A DNA stretch of 49,649 nucleotides, taken from assembly GCF_013299185.1 (NCBI RefSeq), contig NZ_JAAFKG010000038.1:1-49649 (forward strand), given 5' to 3'. Every line of letters begins with the position of its first letter. The first letter of the stretch is position 1. Below, piece by piece: positions 19,323 to 30,026 of the stretch. The notes below the pieces were generated by a model. That model did not search any database. It had not been told where the DNA came from and saw only the letters and a program-made list of their open reading frames with translations. This DNA is from Microcoleus sp. bin48.metabat.b7b8b9.023 (GTDB lineage Bacteria; Cyanobacteriota; Cyanobacteriia; Cyanobacteriales; Microcoleaceae). The position numbers and the translations under genes were made by a program.

Positions 19323-20555
19323 TCAGATTGACACTCCCGAGTCATTCATACACGAGGATTCTTGTTTCAGCGAATTGACTTGCCGATCGAGAATTACTTC
19401 TAAATCAGTAGCGGTCAATTCTCCACAAGCGTTATGGGTATTACCCCAAGTTCCGGTATGCCCTACCGTACTCAATCCTCTCCTGAGGATATTTCTAGCT
19501 GCATTATCGTCGCGGTCTAAAACACACCCACACCTACAAACATGAGTTCGTGTTGATAGACTTTTCTTGACAATCGTTCCGCAACTAGAGCATTCTTGGC
19601 TTGTTCCGTTTGGTGGAACGGCAATCGTTATTCTTCCGAACACCTTGCCGAAATATTCCAACCAAACTCGGAACACATACCAAGAAACATCGTTAATACA
19701 TTTCGCCAAACAGTGATTCTTCACCATATTCTTGATTCTCAAATCCTCGTAGGCTACACAGTCGTTTGACTGGATTACGCATCTTGCTAATTTAATCGCA
19801 AAATCTTTACGTTGCCTACTTATCTTGAGATGGCACTTACCCAGAATCCCTCTAGCTTTCATCCGATTCTTCGACCCTTTGACTCGTTTTGATACTTGTC
19901 TTTGGGCTTTCTTTAACCTACGCTCTCCCTTCCCCAGAAATCGTGGATTTTCGACGGCAACGCCACTAGAATCAGTGTAGAACTCTTTCAGTCCGACATC
20001 TAATCCAATAGTATTCCCAGTAATTTCACTCACTTCTGAGCGGTCAACTTGAATACAAAATTGAGCGTAATACCCGTCTGCACGTTTAACCAATCTGACT
20101 CGTTTAATTTGAGTCAACGAGTAAAAATGCAAATCGCGCGTTCCTTTTAGTTTCAGTTTTCCAATTCCTTTCTTATCAGTGAAAGTGATAGACTTTCTGT
20201 CTGATGCTAGTTTCCATCCCGATGTCTTGTATTCAACGGAACGGTTGTCTTTTTGGAACTGCGGAAAACCTTTTTTACCGGGAGTCTTCTTTTTGCAGTT
20301 ATCGTAAAATCGTGAGATCGCAGACCAGGCTCTTTCTGCACTGGACTGTCTAGCCATGCTATTTAATTCGTCGCAAAACGGAAACTCTTTCGCTAAGACA
20401 GCACTATATTTGTTGAGGTCAAATTTGTTAACTTTTTCGTTATCCATCCAAAAGCGAATTGCTTTGTTACGGATGAATTGTACAGTCTTTATTGCTGCAT
20501 CGACAGCATTAAATTGTTCTAGTTTACCGTAAGTTTTGAACTCAAAAATTAGCAT
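19323..20555 (-). CDS. tnpB: TnpB, RNA-guided nuclease of an IS200/IS605-type element
   Basis: An intact 410-residue TnpB. In the characterised members this is an omega-RNA-guided DNA nuclease that promotes retention of its transposon. The N-terminal wedge/REC-like half (1-185) includes NSMARQSSAERAWSAISRFY. RuvC-I is GLDVGLKEFY, RuvC-II is VAYEDLRIKNM, the four-cysteine zinc finger is CSSCG...CRCGC, and RuvC-III is DRDDNAARNIL, so all catalytic residues are present. The C-terminal tail SLKQESSCMNDSGVSI overlaps the expected right-end hairpin. No TnpA gene accompanies it, so the element would be non-autonomous for transposition. It is divergent from the GH57 gene and adjacent to the broken tnpB, from which it differs strongly. 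Confidence 0.93.
   Translation of the reverse strand: MLIFEFKTYGKLEQFNAVDAAIKTVQFIRNKAIRFWMDNEKVNKFDLNKYSAVLAKEFPFCDELNSMARQSSAERAWSAISRFYDNCKKKTPGKKGFPQFQKDNRSVEYKTSGWKLASDRKSITFTDKKGIGKLKLKGTRDLHFYSLTQIKRVRLVKRADGYYAQFCIQVDRSEVSEITGNTIGLDVGLKEFYTDSSGVAVENPRFLGKGERRLKKAQRQVSKRVKGSKNRMKARGILGKCHLKISRQRKDFAIKLARCVIQSNDCVAYEDLRIKNMVKNHCLAKCINDVSWYVFRVWLEYFGKVFGRITIAVPPNGTSQECSSCGTIVKKSLSTRTHVCRCGCVLDRDDNAARNILRRGLSTVGHTGTWGNTHNACGELTATDLEVILDRQVNSLKQESSCMNDSGVSI
19324..19360 (-). mobile_element. Candidate right end of the tnpB element
   Basis: Read on the minus strand, GAATCCTCGTGTATGAATGA is followed by CTCGGGAGTGTCAA. Many cyanobacterial IS605-type right ends have a hairpin and finish with GAGTGTCAA. 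The stem is imperfect here, and the segment is inside the last codons of tnpB. If this is the end, the omega-RNA guide would be read from the flank just below 19324. Confidence 0.4.
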
Positions 20556-20666
20556 GACTTCGACCTCATCACGATTTTCTTATGCTACCAGTGGTAGACT
20601 AATATTGTTGCTTGTGTTGCAAATCTTTACAAGGAACCACGCTTTAACCGTAGGCTTGAAGAGAAA

Positions 20667-20702
20667 GCCGTCCTTCTAGAACGGGGTTTTAAACCCGTTT
20701 TC
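20667..20702. other. Palindromic hairpins upstream of GH57, candidate transposon end
   Basis: CCGT/ACGG arms at 20668-20671 and 20681-20684 adjoin a second palindrome, GGGTTTTAAACCC. A very similar sequence in reverse orientation lies at 22421-22446, beyond the GH57 gene. Either both are ends of related IS605-type elements, or they are a dispersed hairpin family. Confidence 0.4.
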
Positions 20703-20762
20703 TTGATAAAATCTTAAAATATTTTAAAGCTGTCCCTAACTACAGGCGTCATCCAAATCATT

Positions 20763-22352
20763 ATGGCTATTGGCTACCTCGCCCTCGTTCTCCACGCCCA
20801 CCTGCCCTTTGTCCGCCACCCCGAAAGCGACTACGTTTTAGAAGAAGAATGGCTGTTTGAGGCGATCGCCGAAACCTACATTCCCCTGCTGCAAGTCTTT
20901 GAAGGACTAAAACGCGACGGCATCGACTTTAAAATTACCATGAGCATGACACCGCCCTTGGTAGCCATGCTGCGCGACCCCTTGCTGCAAGACCGTTTCG
21001 ACGACCACTTAGCAAAACTCGAAGAACTAGCCGAGCTCGAAATTGAACACAACAGCGACAACGGTCACGTTCGGTACTTAGCCGAACATTACACCGCCCA
21101 CTTCTCCCAAGTTCGGAATTATTGGGAAAAGTTCGATCGAGATTTAGTCAAAGCCTTCAAACAATTTCAAGACAGCAACAACCTTGAAATCATGACCTGC
21201 GGGGCCACCCACGGCTACCTACCGCTGATGAAAATGTACCCCGAAGCAGTTTGGGCGCAAATACAAGTAGCCTGCGAAAGCTACGAACAAAACTTCGGCC
21301 GCCGCCCAAAAGGCATTTGGCTGCCCGAATGCGCCTACTACGAAGGCTTAGAGAGGATGTTAGCCGACGCAGGCCTCCGCTACTTCCTCACAGACGGTCA
21401 CGGCATCCTTTACGCCCGCCCGCGTCCCCGCTACGGTAGCTACGCCCCAATTTTCACCGAATGCGGAGTAGCAGCATTCGGTCGGGATCACGAATCATCC
21501 CAGCAAGTTTGGTCATCCGAAGTCGGCTATCCGGGCGCCGCCGAATACCGCGAATTTTACAAAGACTTAGGTTGGGAAGCCGAATACGACTACATCAAAC
21601 CCTACATCATGCCCAACGGCCAGCGCAAAAACACCGGGATTAAATATCACAAAATCACCGGTCGCGGATTGGGTTTAGGCGACAAACAGTTATACGATCC
21701 GTATTGGGCGCGGGAAAAAGCAGCCGAACACGCCAGCAACTTTGCCTTCAATCGCGAACGCCAAGTCGAGCACCTCAACGGCATCATGCAGCGTCCTCCG
21801 ATTATCGTTTCACCTTACGACGCCGAACTTTTCGGTCACTGGTGGTACGAAGGGCCTTGGTTCTTAGACTACCTGTTCCGCAAGAGTTGGTACGACCAAA
21901 ATACCTACGACATGACGCACCTAGCCGATTATTTGCGGGGAAATCCCACTCAACAAGTATGCCGTCCGTCCCAGTCTAGCTGGGGTTTCCGGGGTTTCCA
22001 CGAATATTGGCTCAACGATACCAATGCTTGGATTTACCCGCACTTGCACAAAGCCGCGGAACGGATGATTGAATTGGGAAATATGGAAGCAGAGGATGAG
22101 TTGCAGTTGCGGGCTTTGAACCAAGCTGCGCGGGAAGTGTTGTTAGCTCAATCGTCTGACTGGGCGTTTATCATGCGTACAGGGACGATGGTTCCCTATG
22201 CGGTGCGGCGGACGCGATCGCACTTAATGCGTTTCCACAAGCTGTACGATGAAGTCAAAGAAGGCAAAGTCGATTCCGGCTGGTTGGAGAAGGTTCAGGA
22301 GATCGACAACATCTTCCCCGAAATCAATTATCGCGTTTATCGATCGCTTTAA
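20763..22352 (+). CDS. GH57 family 1,4-alpha-glucan branching-enzyme-like protein
   Basis: A glycoside hydrolase family 57 protein of 529 residues, the length of the branching enzymes of this family, which create alpha-1,6 branches in glycogen-like glucans in the cytosol. Seen: LALVLHAHLPFVRHPE at the N-terminus (the GH57 HxH motif), the nucleophile region IWLPECAYYEGL with Glu189, and the acid/base region VSPYDAELFGHWWYEGP with Asp353. The C-terminal helical domain after about 410 contains SSWGFRGFHEYWLND and SDWAFIMRTGTM, typical of the cyanobacterial and Thermus branching enzymes. GC-rich codon use matches housekeeping genes. It is monocistronic, followed 30 bp later by a strong terminator. 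Activity on a specific glucan cannot be told from sequence. Confidence 0.92.
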   Translation: MAIGYLALVLHAHLPFVRHPESDYVLEEEWLFEAIAETYIPLLQVFEGLKRDGIDFKITMSMTPPLVAMLRDPLLQDRFDDHLAKLEELAELEIEHNSDNGHVRYLAEHYTAHFSQVRNYWEKFDRDLVKAFKQFQDSNNLEIMTCGATHGYLPLMKMYPEAVWAQIQVACESYEQNFGRRPKGIWLPECAYYEGLERMLADAGLRYFLTDGHGILYARPRPRYGSYAPIFTECGVAAFGRDHESSQQVWSSEVGYPGAAEYREFYKDLGWEAEYDYIKPYIMPNGQRKNTGIKYHKITGRGLGLGDKQLYDPYWAREKAAEHASNFAFNRERQVEHLNGIMQRPPIIVSPYDAELFGHWWYEGPWFLDYLFRKSWYDQNTYDMTHLADYLRGNPTQQVCRPSQSSWGFRGFHEYWLNDTNAWIYPHLHKAAERMIELGNMEAEDELQLRALNQAAREVLLAQSSDWAFIMRTGTMVPYAVRRTRSHLMRFHKLYDEVKEGKVDSGWLEKVQEIDNIFPEINYRVYRSL

Positions 22353-22380
22353 GCCAACTTCGAGCTAATTTCCCGCATAA

Positions 22381-22408
22381 AAAAACCCGCCAGCGCGGGT
22401 TTTTTTTA
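22381..22408 (+). terminator. Rho-independent terminator of the GH57 gene
   Basis: AAAAACCCGC, loop CAGC, GCGGGTTTTTTTT: a 10-bp stem with a T-run starting about 30 bp after the stop. The A-run upstream makes it usable in both directions. Confidence 0.9.
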
Positions 22409-22420
22409 TCAGAGAAATGG

Positions 22421-22660
22421 GTCTAAAACCCCGTCTTTCTAGGACGGCTTTTTGAGATGTATCATAAAATCACAAAGGTCACGCTACCCACTGTCCGTCA
22501 ATGGAGACATAAACCCTAACACCAAAGTTTGCGATGCTTCGCAACGGGGACGAAAAATCGGTAGACCGGGAAAAGAGAACGGGGAAATGGCGAACATCCC
22601 TAGAATCAAAACAGTACAAAAGAATTCCTATTTGGAATTCGACACATAAAACCGCGCTCG
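22421..22660. other. Possible decayed IS605-type end or remnant
   Basis: The segment starts with a hairpin (CCGTCTTTCTAGGACGG) that mirrors the one at 20667-20702. It is followed by an open stretch of 65 codons (22452-22649) ending KTVQKNSYLEFDT, which I do not recognise and which has no start or RBS of note. It could be the leftover 3' end of a transposase gene, but I cannot confirm that. Confidence 0.25.
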
Positions 22661-22866
22661 CTAGCGGGGGTTAGTCTGGGGAGCGAACACAAGACAATAA
22701 AACTCCTTGGTATATAATATTTTTGATATTTTTTTGATAGCCTCACTTTTTCAGCCTAAAATATGTAAGTATTTTTTACTTAGTCATACAAAGGTGGCAA
22801 TATACTATATTCTGTAGTGCTATTGAAGTGGGGGAATGTGGGTTTAAATGAGTCTGGTAGAATGTT

Positions 22867-23000
22867 CTTCAACAGTTGACAGTTGACAGTTGACTGTTTG
22901 AGAGCAACCTCTACCTAGAAGGAAGAGGATTGGAGTAATGAATAGTCTGATTTTAATTTCTCCCGATCGGGATTGGGGCTTTCAACCAATTCTTTCTGGT
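22867..23000 (+). repeat. Dispersed repeat with CAGTTGA heptamers (copy 1)
   Basis: Tandem TTGACAG heptamers (22873-22898) are followed by an unrelated unit containing AGAGGATTGGAGTAATGAAT, AGTCTGATTTTAATTTCT and TTTCAACCAATTCTTTCTGG. The same order and near-identical sequence recur at 41622-41761. Confidence 0.8.
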
Positions 23001-23785
23001 AAGCTGACTGGGTGACAACCCCGTTAAAACCTATAACTAACAATGGTTAGACAGATTCACAATACAAAAAGATGGTAAGTATTATCAAAAAATCCCTGTC
23101 TAAAAAAGTTGCCTCATATTACCAAATCTCTTTCCAAAGAGGTACTCATAGTTATCACCAGCATCTGGCATTCAAGAGTATTGTTGTTATAGTGGCAGAT
23201 ATCATGTAAACGATGCTGGGGAAATATTAGCAAGTATAAAAAATAATTACCTTTGCCTTCTGCCTCCCAAAAAATATAATTTTGTTTGGGTGCAGCGGCT
23301 TGTGCAAGAAAATATATCGCTCCGGGGCGAAGCATGACCGCAGTGAATATGAGATTATAACTAATAACTTATATGCGGTCATGCTATAGCCATATTCAAA
23401 AACCAGATGCACCCTTTTGTTCTCTAATTATACCGCGAATTTAGGAATACCAATTTGCTTACTTGTTCAGACGAAAAGAACATCAGGTTTGAGCGAACCA
23501 ACTATACAATAAACAATCCTAATTTTTTATTGGTATTTAGAGGGTGGCAAAACTTGCGATCGCTTTTGGTAGTAGCAATAAAATGAAAATCATGTGGAAA
23601 TTACGGATTCTAATCAGACCCCAAGTACGTTAAGATAGTTTGTATGACAAACATAGTCAAGCAAAAAACTCCCAAAAAGCTCTCAAAAAAAGCTCTCAGA
23701 TATTGTGTATAAAAGCACACTTTTAGCTTGACTGTGGTATATTATAACATAATTCACTCACTAGATTTAATTTAACTAAATACTT
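23001..23785. other. Long AT-rich intergenic region before the giant kinase
   Basis: About 785 bp with no recognisable gene on either strand. Short minus-strand frames around 23114-23412 have no protein-like features. AAAAAGCTCTC is repeated at 23671-23697, and the last 80 bp are very AT-rich and may contain the promoter of the kinase fusion. Confidence 0.45.
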
Positions 23786-26700
23786 ATGAGTATTAAGATT
23801 AACTACCAATTAATAGAAAAAATTAACGAAGGTTTGAATACAGTAGTTTATCGGGCTCAGAGGAAGCAAGATCGACAAGCTGTAATCATCAAAATTTTGA
23901 GAGCAGAATATCCTAATCTCGAAGAGATTATGCAATTGAGACATGAATACGAACTCTCTAGAAATCTCAATTTAGAAGGTGTTGTCAAGCCCTACAGATT
24001 AGAAAATCATCGCAATGGTCTGGCATTGATATTAGAAGATTCAAAAGGAGAAGCACTCAAAAACTTTTTGAGCAATCACAAGCTTAAACTAAAAGATTTT
24101 TTATCAATCGCTATTCAGTTAGCAGATACTCTGGGTAAGCTGCATGACAAGCAAATTATTCATAAAGATATTAAACCAACAAATATCATCATCCATCCTG
24201 CCACCCTCCAAGTAAAAATTACTGACTTTAGTATTGCTACGCGATTGTCTAGATCGACCCAAACACTCAGCCATCCCAATTTACTAGAAGGCACAATTGC
24301 CTATATGTCACCAGAGCAAACTGGGCGGATGAATCGCTCAATTGACTACCGCACAGACTTCTACTCTTTAGGTATCACATTCTATGAAATGATGTGCGGT
24401 GAACTGCCATTTAAAGCTACAGATCCAATGGAATTAGTTCACTGCCATATCGCTAAACAGCCTGTATCGCCCTGGAAAATTATATGTGCAAAAGAGCAAA
24501 ATAGGAAGGTAAAAATTAGCAGCGATTACTCCAAATCTCAAATTCAAAATGGCGAGATTCTCAAAGCAATTTCTGACATTGTAATGAAATTAATAGCCAA
24601 GACTGCTGAAGATAGATATCAAAGTGGTTATGGTCTCAAGGCGGATCTAGAACAATGTCTAAATCAATTGCAGCAAAATGGAAAAGATTGTAACTTTATT
24701 CCGGGCAAGTGTGATAAATCAGGTCATTTTCTGATCCCCCAAAAACTCTACGGACGAGAAACACAAGTAGCCAATCTAATGGATGCTTTTGATAGAGTTA
24801 GTGCTGGAACAGCCGAGATGATGCTAGTTTCCGGTTACTCAGGAATAGGTAAATCATGCTTAGTTTATGAAATCCACAAACCCATTGTCAGAGCAAGGGG
24901 TTATTTTATCGCTGGTAAGTTCGATCAATTTAAACGCAATATTCCCTATGGAGCCTTGATTCAAGCGTTTGAAGAACTAATTCGACAATTGTTAACAGAA
25001 AGTTCTGAAAAAATAAATTTTTGGAAACAGGAGATTTTAAATAATTTAGGTCAAAATACTAGAGTCATAATTGACGTTATTCCCGAATTACAATTAATTG
25101 TTGGCGAGCAACCCGAAGTTACTCAACTAGGGGCAAGCGAATCACAAAACCGTTTCAATCATGTTTTTCAACAATTCATTCATGTTTTTACCCAAAAAGC
25201 ACATCCCCTAGTATTATTTTTAGATGATTTGCAGTGGGCAGATTCTGCTTCTTTGAAATTGATTCATGTGCTGCTAACTGACCGAGATAGCAAATATTTA
25301 TTGGTGATTGGAGCATATCGAAATAACGAAGTCAGCCCAGCTCATCCTTTAATGCAGACCTTAGATAGTATTTATTCATCTGGATCGATCGTCAATAATA
25401 TCATCCTTCAACCGTTGACATTTAATACCGTCAGTCAATTAGTTGCTGATACTTTGGGTGAAAGCTTCTTATCAGCAGCATCTTCTCTGACTTGCTTGTT
25501 CGCTCAACAAGAACAACTTGAGGAAGAAAGTTTACTTGTAGGAAACGATGGATATGAAACACAAAGATGGCAATTACTAGCTGAGCTAGTTTTCAATAAA
25601 ACTCAAGGAAATCCCTTTTTCTTAACTCAGCTACTCACTACCCTTTACGCAGAAAAGCTGTTGACATTCGACTTCAGCATTGGCAGATGGCAGTGGGATA
25701 TGGGACAGATTCAAACTGTAGGAATCGCCGATTATAATGTCGTTGAACTCATCGCCAGAAACATTGAAAAACTACCTTCAGATACCCAGAAAGTTTTAAA
25801 GTTAGCAGCTTGTATTGGGAACCGATTTGATTTGGATGTTTTGGCAATAGTCAATGAAAAATCTATATCAGAAACGGCATCTGCTTTATGGGAGGGGCTT
25901 CAGACTGGTCTAATTTTGCCTTTGGGAGAAAGTGCTTGCAAAATACCGTTACTGTGCCAGGGTAATGAGTCCTTGGTAGTAGCCAATACTCAAGGAACCC
26001 AATTACAAATTAATAATTACAAAGTTTCCTACAGATTTTTGCATGACCGAGTGCAGCAAGCGGCGTATTCTCTGATTCCTGCTGAGCAGCAAAAAGCTAC
26101 GCACCTGAAAATTGGTCAACTCTTGTTACAGAATATGAATCCAGACATCCTAGAAGACAATATCTTTGATATTGTTAACCAGCTAAATGTCGGAGTGGAA
26201 TTCCTTACCGAGCAAGAAGAAAAATATAACCTGGCTCACTTAAATTTAATAGCTGGTCGGAAAGCCAAAGCAGCGTCAGCTTATGAAGCTGCTGTCACAC
26301 AACTAAGAGTAGGGTTAAAACTCTTAGCAGAAAACAGTTGGCAGACCAACTACAATATGACACTATCACTCTATGTAGAAGCCGTAGAAGCGGAATATCT
26401 TAATACCAATTACGAAAGGTCAGCAACCCTGGCTGAAGTTGTTTTGCAAAAAGCAAATACTCTGCTCGAAAGAGTGAGGGTATACGAGCTCCAAATCCAG
26501 TTTTATATGGCTCAAAATCAGATGTTAAAAGCCATTGATACGGGTCTGCAAGTATTGGATATGCTGGGTGTTTCCTTGTCAAATGAAGTGGGCGACGGGG
26601 GTTTTGTTTTTGAGTTACCAAAGCTCAGTGACTTAGAAAATATCCCAGAAATGACAGACCCCTACAAAATAGCGGCTTTAAGGATAATGACATCCCTTGT

Positions 26701-29458
26701 TTCTCCTGCTGTTGCTGCTAATCCCGAAATTTTGCCCCTGCTTATAGTGAGCTTGGTTAAAATCTGCCTGGAACACGGCAACTCCCCTCTTAGTGCTGTT
26801 GCGTATGTTTCTTATAGTGTAATACTGTGTTCGGCAATCGGGGATATAGATGCTGGATATCATGCAGGCAACTTGGCTTTAAAGTTGTTGGATAAATTTA
26901 ATGCGAACTCGCTTATATGTAAAGTACATCAAATATTTTATGGTTTGGTTATACATTGGAAAGCGCATGGTAAAGAAGCGTTGTTACCCTTACTCTCTGG
27001 GCTACAAAGTGGACTGGAAACTGGAGATATAGAATATGCTGGTTATTGTATTACTGTTTATTGCGCGAGCATATTTTTGACGGGGGAGCGATTAGACATT
27101 GTAGATCAGAAGCAAAGACAATATCTTGATTTGGCAATCAAGCTAAAACAAGACTATTCAATCTACTACATCAAAATATTCCACCAAATGACGCTAAATC
27201 TTGAAGATAGAAGTGGAGAAAAATGTCAGTTGATTGGCGAAAGTTTTAATGAAACACAAATGCTGCCTGTTTTTATTGAAACTAACAATCGAACTTTGCT
27301 ATATGTTTCCTATCTTGCCAAAACAATTCTTTCTTATCTATTTAAAGAACCTAAGAATGCTCTTGCCAGCGCCAGTTTAGGCGCAGAACACGCAGGTAAC
27401 GTCATGGGTATGGTAGTTTCTGCTCCTCATAACTTCTATTATTCCCTTGCTCTACTCGCTGTTTATCCTCAAGTTTCTCAGGCCGAACAACAACAATATA
27501 TGAGCTTGGTAGAAGCTAATCAACAACAAATGCAGAAATGGGCATTCCATGCCCCCTTTAACTTCCAGCATAAGTACGAACTTGTGGAGGCCGAAAAAGC
27601 AAGGATTCAAGGGCAAATTGTAGAATCAATGGACTATTATGACCGAGCTATAACGGGAGCTAAAGAACAAGGATACATTCAGGAAGAAGCACTAGCTTCA
27701 GAACTAGCGGCAGAGTTTTATTTATCCCTGGGCAGAGACAAGTTTGCTCAAATTTATCTGACACAGGCTTACTATGGATATATTCGTTGGGGAGCCAATG
27801 CCAAAGTTAAAGATTTAGAGTCTAGATATCCTTTGGTATTTTCCGAGATTCTAAAGCGAGAATCCATAGGCCTAGAGATTAATAAGACAACAACATCGGT
27901 CGCAGGAGGAAATTCGGCGGTATTGGATTTGTCTACTGTCAACAAAGCATCTCTAGCTTTGGCTGAGGAAATAGTGCTGGATAAGTTGCTGAATAAGTTA
28001 CTTAAAATTGTGATGGAAAATGCCGGAGCTACAAGTAGCTGCCTGATTCTAGAAAAAGATGGAAAGCTTTTGATAGAAGCTACAGGTGTTGTGGATAGTG
28101 ATGCGGTTGTATTGTATTCAGACTCACCATTTGAAACAAGTGACAATATTCCTATTTCTATGATTAATTATGTTCGCATTGCCAAAGAAAATATCGCATT
28201 AAATGATGCAGCAGTTTCAGGAATATTTATCAACGATCCTTACATCATCAAAACCAAGCCGAAGTCAATCTTGTCTATGCCTCTTATTAATCAAGGCAAA
28301 CTAATTGGAATTCTTTATTTAGAGAATAATCTGACAGTAGGTGCCTTTACAACGGAGAGGCTGGAATTGTTGAAGATACTTTCTTCACAGATAGCTATCT
28401 CCCTTAAAAATGCGATGCTCTATGGTAAATTGGAAGCCGCAACTCAAAAATTGAAAACAGCCAACGAGCAATTAGACGATTACAACCAAAGGCTGGAACA
28501 GAAAGTCGAAGCAAGGACGCTGGAGTTACAAGAAACAAATAGACTTTTGAGAGAACAAGCAGTTGAGCTTGAACTTACTTTACAGGAATTGCAAGCGACA
28601 CAGACTCAACTAATTCAGACTGAAAAAATGTCAAGTCTGGGGCAATTGGTTGGTGGTATAGCTCACGAAATTAATAACCCGATTAACTTTATCTATGGCA
28701 ATCTTACCCACTCTAGTGACTATGTCGATCACTTGCTGGGGTTGCTGAATCTTTACCAGCAGCAATTGCCTAATGCAACTCCTGAGATTCAAAACTATGC
28801 AGAAGATATTGATATCGAATTCATAATTTCAGATTTTCCTAGATTGATTGATTCGATGCAGGTAGGGGCAGAGCGCATTCGCCAGATTATCTTGTCGCTA
28901 CGGAATTTCTCGCGCTTGGATGAGGCTCAAATGAAACCAGTAGATATCCATGAAGGGATCGATAGCACTCTGCTGCTGTTACAAAATCAGCTACAAGCCA
29001 GCACCTCAAAATTAGGTATTGAAATTGTTAAAGAGTATGGAAAATTGCCTAGGGTAGAGTGTTACCCCGGCTTTTTGAACCAAGTATTTATGAATATACT
29101 CAACAATTCGATTGATGCGATAGAAGAGTCATTTGCGGTTTTTCCCACAGTAGCTGCACAGAAAAAAGAATTTGTGACGCATAATAAAGGAAAAATTTGC
29201 ATTCGCACCAGAGTCGTAAACCGTAATAAAGTGGAGATATCTATTGCCGACAATGGAGCGGGGATGACTGAGGAAGTATGTCGAAAAATTTTCGATCCTT
29301 TCTTTACTACGAAACCTGTGGGATCGGGTACTGGTTTGGGGTTAGCTATTAGCTATCAAATTGTGGTGGAAAAACATCAGGGGAGCTTAACTTGTATTTC
29401 AGCACGAGGTAAGGGAGCGGAGTTCGTGATTGAGATTCCTATTCAGCAGAAAATTTAA
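23786..29458 (+). CDS. Ser/Thr protein kinase-AAA-GAF-histidine kinase fusion (HstK type)
   Basis: A 1,890-residue signalling protein that joins two phosphorylation chemistries. The Ser/Thr kinase domain (about 8-280) has VIIKIL lysine, the catalytic loop HKDIKPTN (His126-Asp128), DFS replacing DFG, and [19 protein letters not shown]. An AAA ATPase domain follows, with Walker A GYSGIGKS (about 350-358) and Walker [15 protein letters not shown] long helical TPR-like region (about 780-1330) is followed by a GAF domain (about 1395-1545), a coiled coil, then HisKA with [13 protein letters not shown] (His about 1627) and HATPase_c with DNGAGM and [11 protein letters not shown]. This is the HstK architecture known in filamentous cyanobacteria. 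There is no adjacent response regulator. Codon use is AT-richer than in the neighbouring GH57 gene. Confidence 0.94.
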   Translation: MSIKINYQLIEKINEGLNTVVYRAQRKQDRQAVIIKILRAEYPNLEEIMQLRHEYELSRNLNLEGVVKPYRLENHRNGLALILEDSKGEALKNFLSNHKLKLKDFLSIAIQLADTLGKLHDKQIIHKDIKPTNIIIHPATLQVKITDFSIATRLSRSTQTLSHPNLLEGTIAYMSPEQTGRMNRSIDYRTDFYSLGITFYEMMCGELPFKATDPMELVHCHIAKQPVSPWKIICAKEQNRKVKISSDYSKSQIQNGEILKAISDIVMKLIAKTAEDRYQSGYGLKADLEQCLNQLQQNGKDCNFIPGKCDKSGHFLIPQKLYGRETQVANLMDAFDRVSAGTAEMMLVSGYSGIGKSCLVYEIHKPIVRARGYFIAGKFDQFKRNIPYGALIQAFEELIRQLLTESSEKINFWKQEILNNLGQNTRVIIDVIPELQLIVGEQPEVTQLGASESQNRFNHVFQQFIHVFTQKAHPLVLFLDDLQWADSASLKLIHVLLTDRDSKYLLVIGAYRNNEVSPAHPLMQTLDSIYSSGSIVNNIILQPLTFNTVSQLVADTLGESFLSAASSLTCLFAQQEQLEEESLLVGNDGYETQRWQLLAELVFNKTQGNPFFLTQLLTTLYAEKLLTFDFSIGRWQWDMGQIQTVGIADYNVVELIARNIEKLPSDTQKVLKLAACIGNRFDLDVLAIVNEKSISETASALWEGLQTGLILPLGESACKIPLLCQGNESLVVANTQGTQLQINNYKVSYRFLHDRVQQAAYSLIPAEQQKATHLKIGQLLLQNMNPDILEDNIFDIVNQLNVGVEFLTEQEEKYNLAHLNLIAGRKAKAASAYEAAVTQLRVGLKLLAENSWQTNYNMTLSLYVEAVEAEYLNTNYERSATLAEVVLQKANTLLERVRVYELQIQFYMAQNQMLKAIDTGLQVLDMLGVSLSNEVGDGGFVFELPKLSDLENIPEMTDPYKIAALRIMTSLVSPAVAANPEILPLLIVSLVKICLEHGNSPLSAVAYVSYSVILCSAIGDIDAGYHAGNLALKLLDKFNANSLICKVHQIFYGLVIHWKAHGKEALLPLLSGLQSGLETGDIEYAGYCITVYCASIFLTGERLDIVDQKQRQYLDLAIKLKQDYSIYYIKIFHQMTLNLEDRSGEKCQLIGESFNETQMLPVFIETNNRTLLYVSYLAKTILSYLFKEPKNALASASLGAEHAGNVMGMVVSAPHNFYYSLALLAVYPQVSQAEQQQYMSLVEANQQQMQKWAFHAPFNFQHKYELVEAEKARIQGQIVESMDYYDRAITGAKEQGYIQEEALASELAAEFYLSLGRDKFAQIYLTQAYYGYIRWGANAKVKDLESRYPLVFSEILKRESIGLEINKTTTSVAGGNSAVLDLSTVNKASLALAEEIVLDKLLNKLLKIVMENAGATSSCLILEKDGKLLIEATGVVDSDAVVLYSDSPFETSDNIPISMINYVRIAKENIALNDAAVSGIFINDPYIIKTKPKSILSMPLINQGKLIGILYLENNLTVGAFTTERLELLKILSSQIAISLKNAMLYGKLEAATQKLKTANEQLDDYNQRLEQKVEARTLELQETNRLLREQAVELELTLQELQATQTQLIQTEKMSSLGQLVGGIAHEINNPINFIYGNLTHSSDYVDHLLGLLNLYQQQLPNATPEIQNYAEDIDIEFIISDFPRLIDSMQVGAERIRQIILSLRNFSRLDEAQMKPVDIHEGIDSTLLLLQNQLQASTSKLGIEIVKEYGKLPRVECYPGFLNQVFMNILNNSIDAIEESFAVFPTVAAQKKEFVTHNKGKICIRTRVVNRNKVEISIADNGAGMTEEVCRKIFDPFFTTKPVGSGTGLGLAISYQIVVEKHQGSLTCISARGKGAEFVIEIPIQQKI

Positions 29459-29601
29459 TAAGGAGAAGGTGGCAGGTATAAATTTTCTGAAAATTTGATA
29501 GTTAAAAATTATTCTACATTTTCGTCTTTCGATTATTGGCAATACCCTTTTTCAAGGGTTTTGGTACATCAGTCATGGATGCAAGTTTCACATTAAATAA
29601 A

Positions 29602-29780
29602 GGTACGTTGTTGCGCTTTAGCGCTCTAGCTTATATATCAATACCGTTTACTGGTATACCGCCCTGGGGGTAAAACCCTATGAAAAATAGATACGGAGAT
29701 TGCTTCGTTCCTCTCGAAGGATCATCTTAAGTAAACCGTATTGGCTTATATATGAGAGCGCTAAAGCGCAACAACGTACT
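29602..29780. mobile_element. MITE-like element with 51-bp REP-bearing inverted repeats
   Basis: The left arm 29602-29652 (GGTACGTTGTTGCGCTTTAG, GCGCTC, TTATATATCAATACCG, TTTACT) is matched by the right arm 29730-29780 in reverse complement with only a few mismatches. About 77 bp lie between the arms. The outer part of each arm is a complete family-1 REP unit. Confidence 0.75.
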
Positions 29781-30026
29781 TAATTTTCGGACATTAGCGC
29801 TAAGTGAACCTTATAGAAATATAATAGGTGAGTTTAGGAATAGCAACTAAAATATAACGATGCCAGTGACTAGGTTTATGGGCTTGTATAAAGGGGTTTA
29901 ACCCCTTATGTATGACGGCATTTTTGTTAATAATTTAAGCCTTTTGGCTGGATCAGCTTAACTCAGCAATAGTTACGAAAACAAAGAAAAAAAAACTCTG
30001 TATACCTCGATATAAGGAAAAATAAA

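Noticed and set aside
20763..22352. Classical GH13 branching enzyme GlgB
   Set aside because: The motifs are of GH57 (HAHLPFVRHPE, WLPECAY, SPYDAELFGHWW); no GH13 regions are present.
23114..23412. Two short minus-strand frames before the giant kinase
   Set aside because: Overlapping frames in AT-rich DNA, no RBS or recognisable motif; treated as non-coding.
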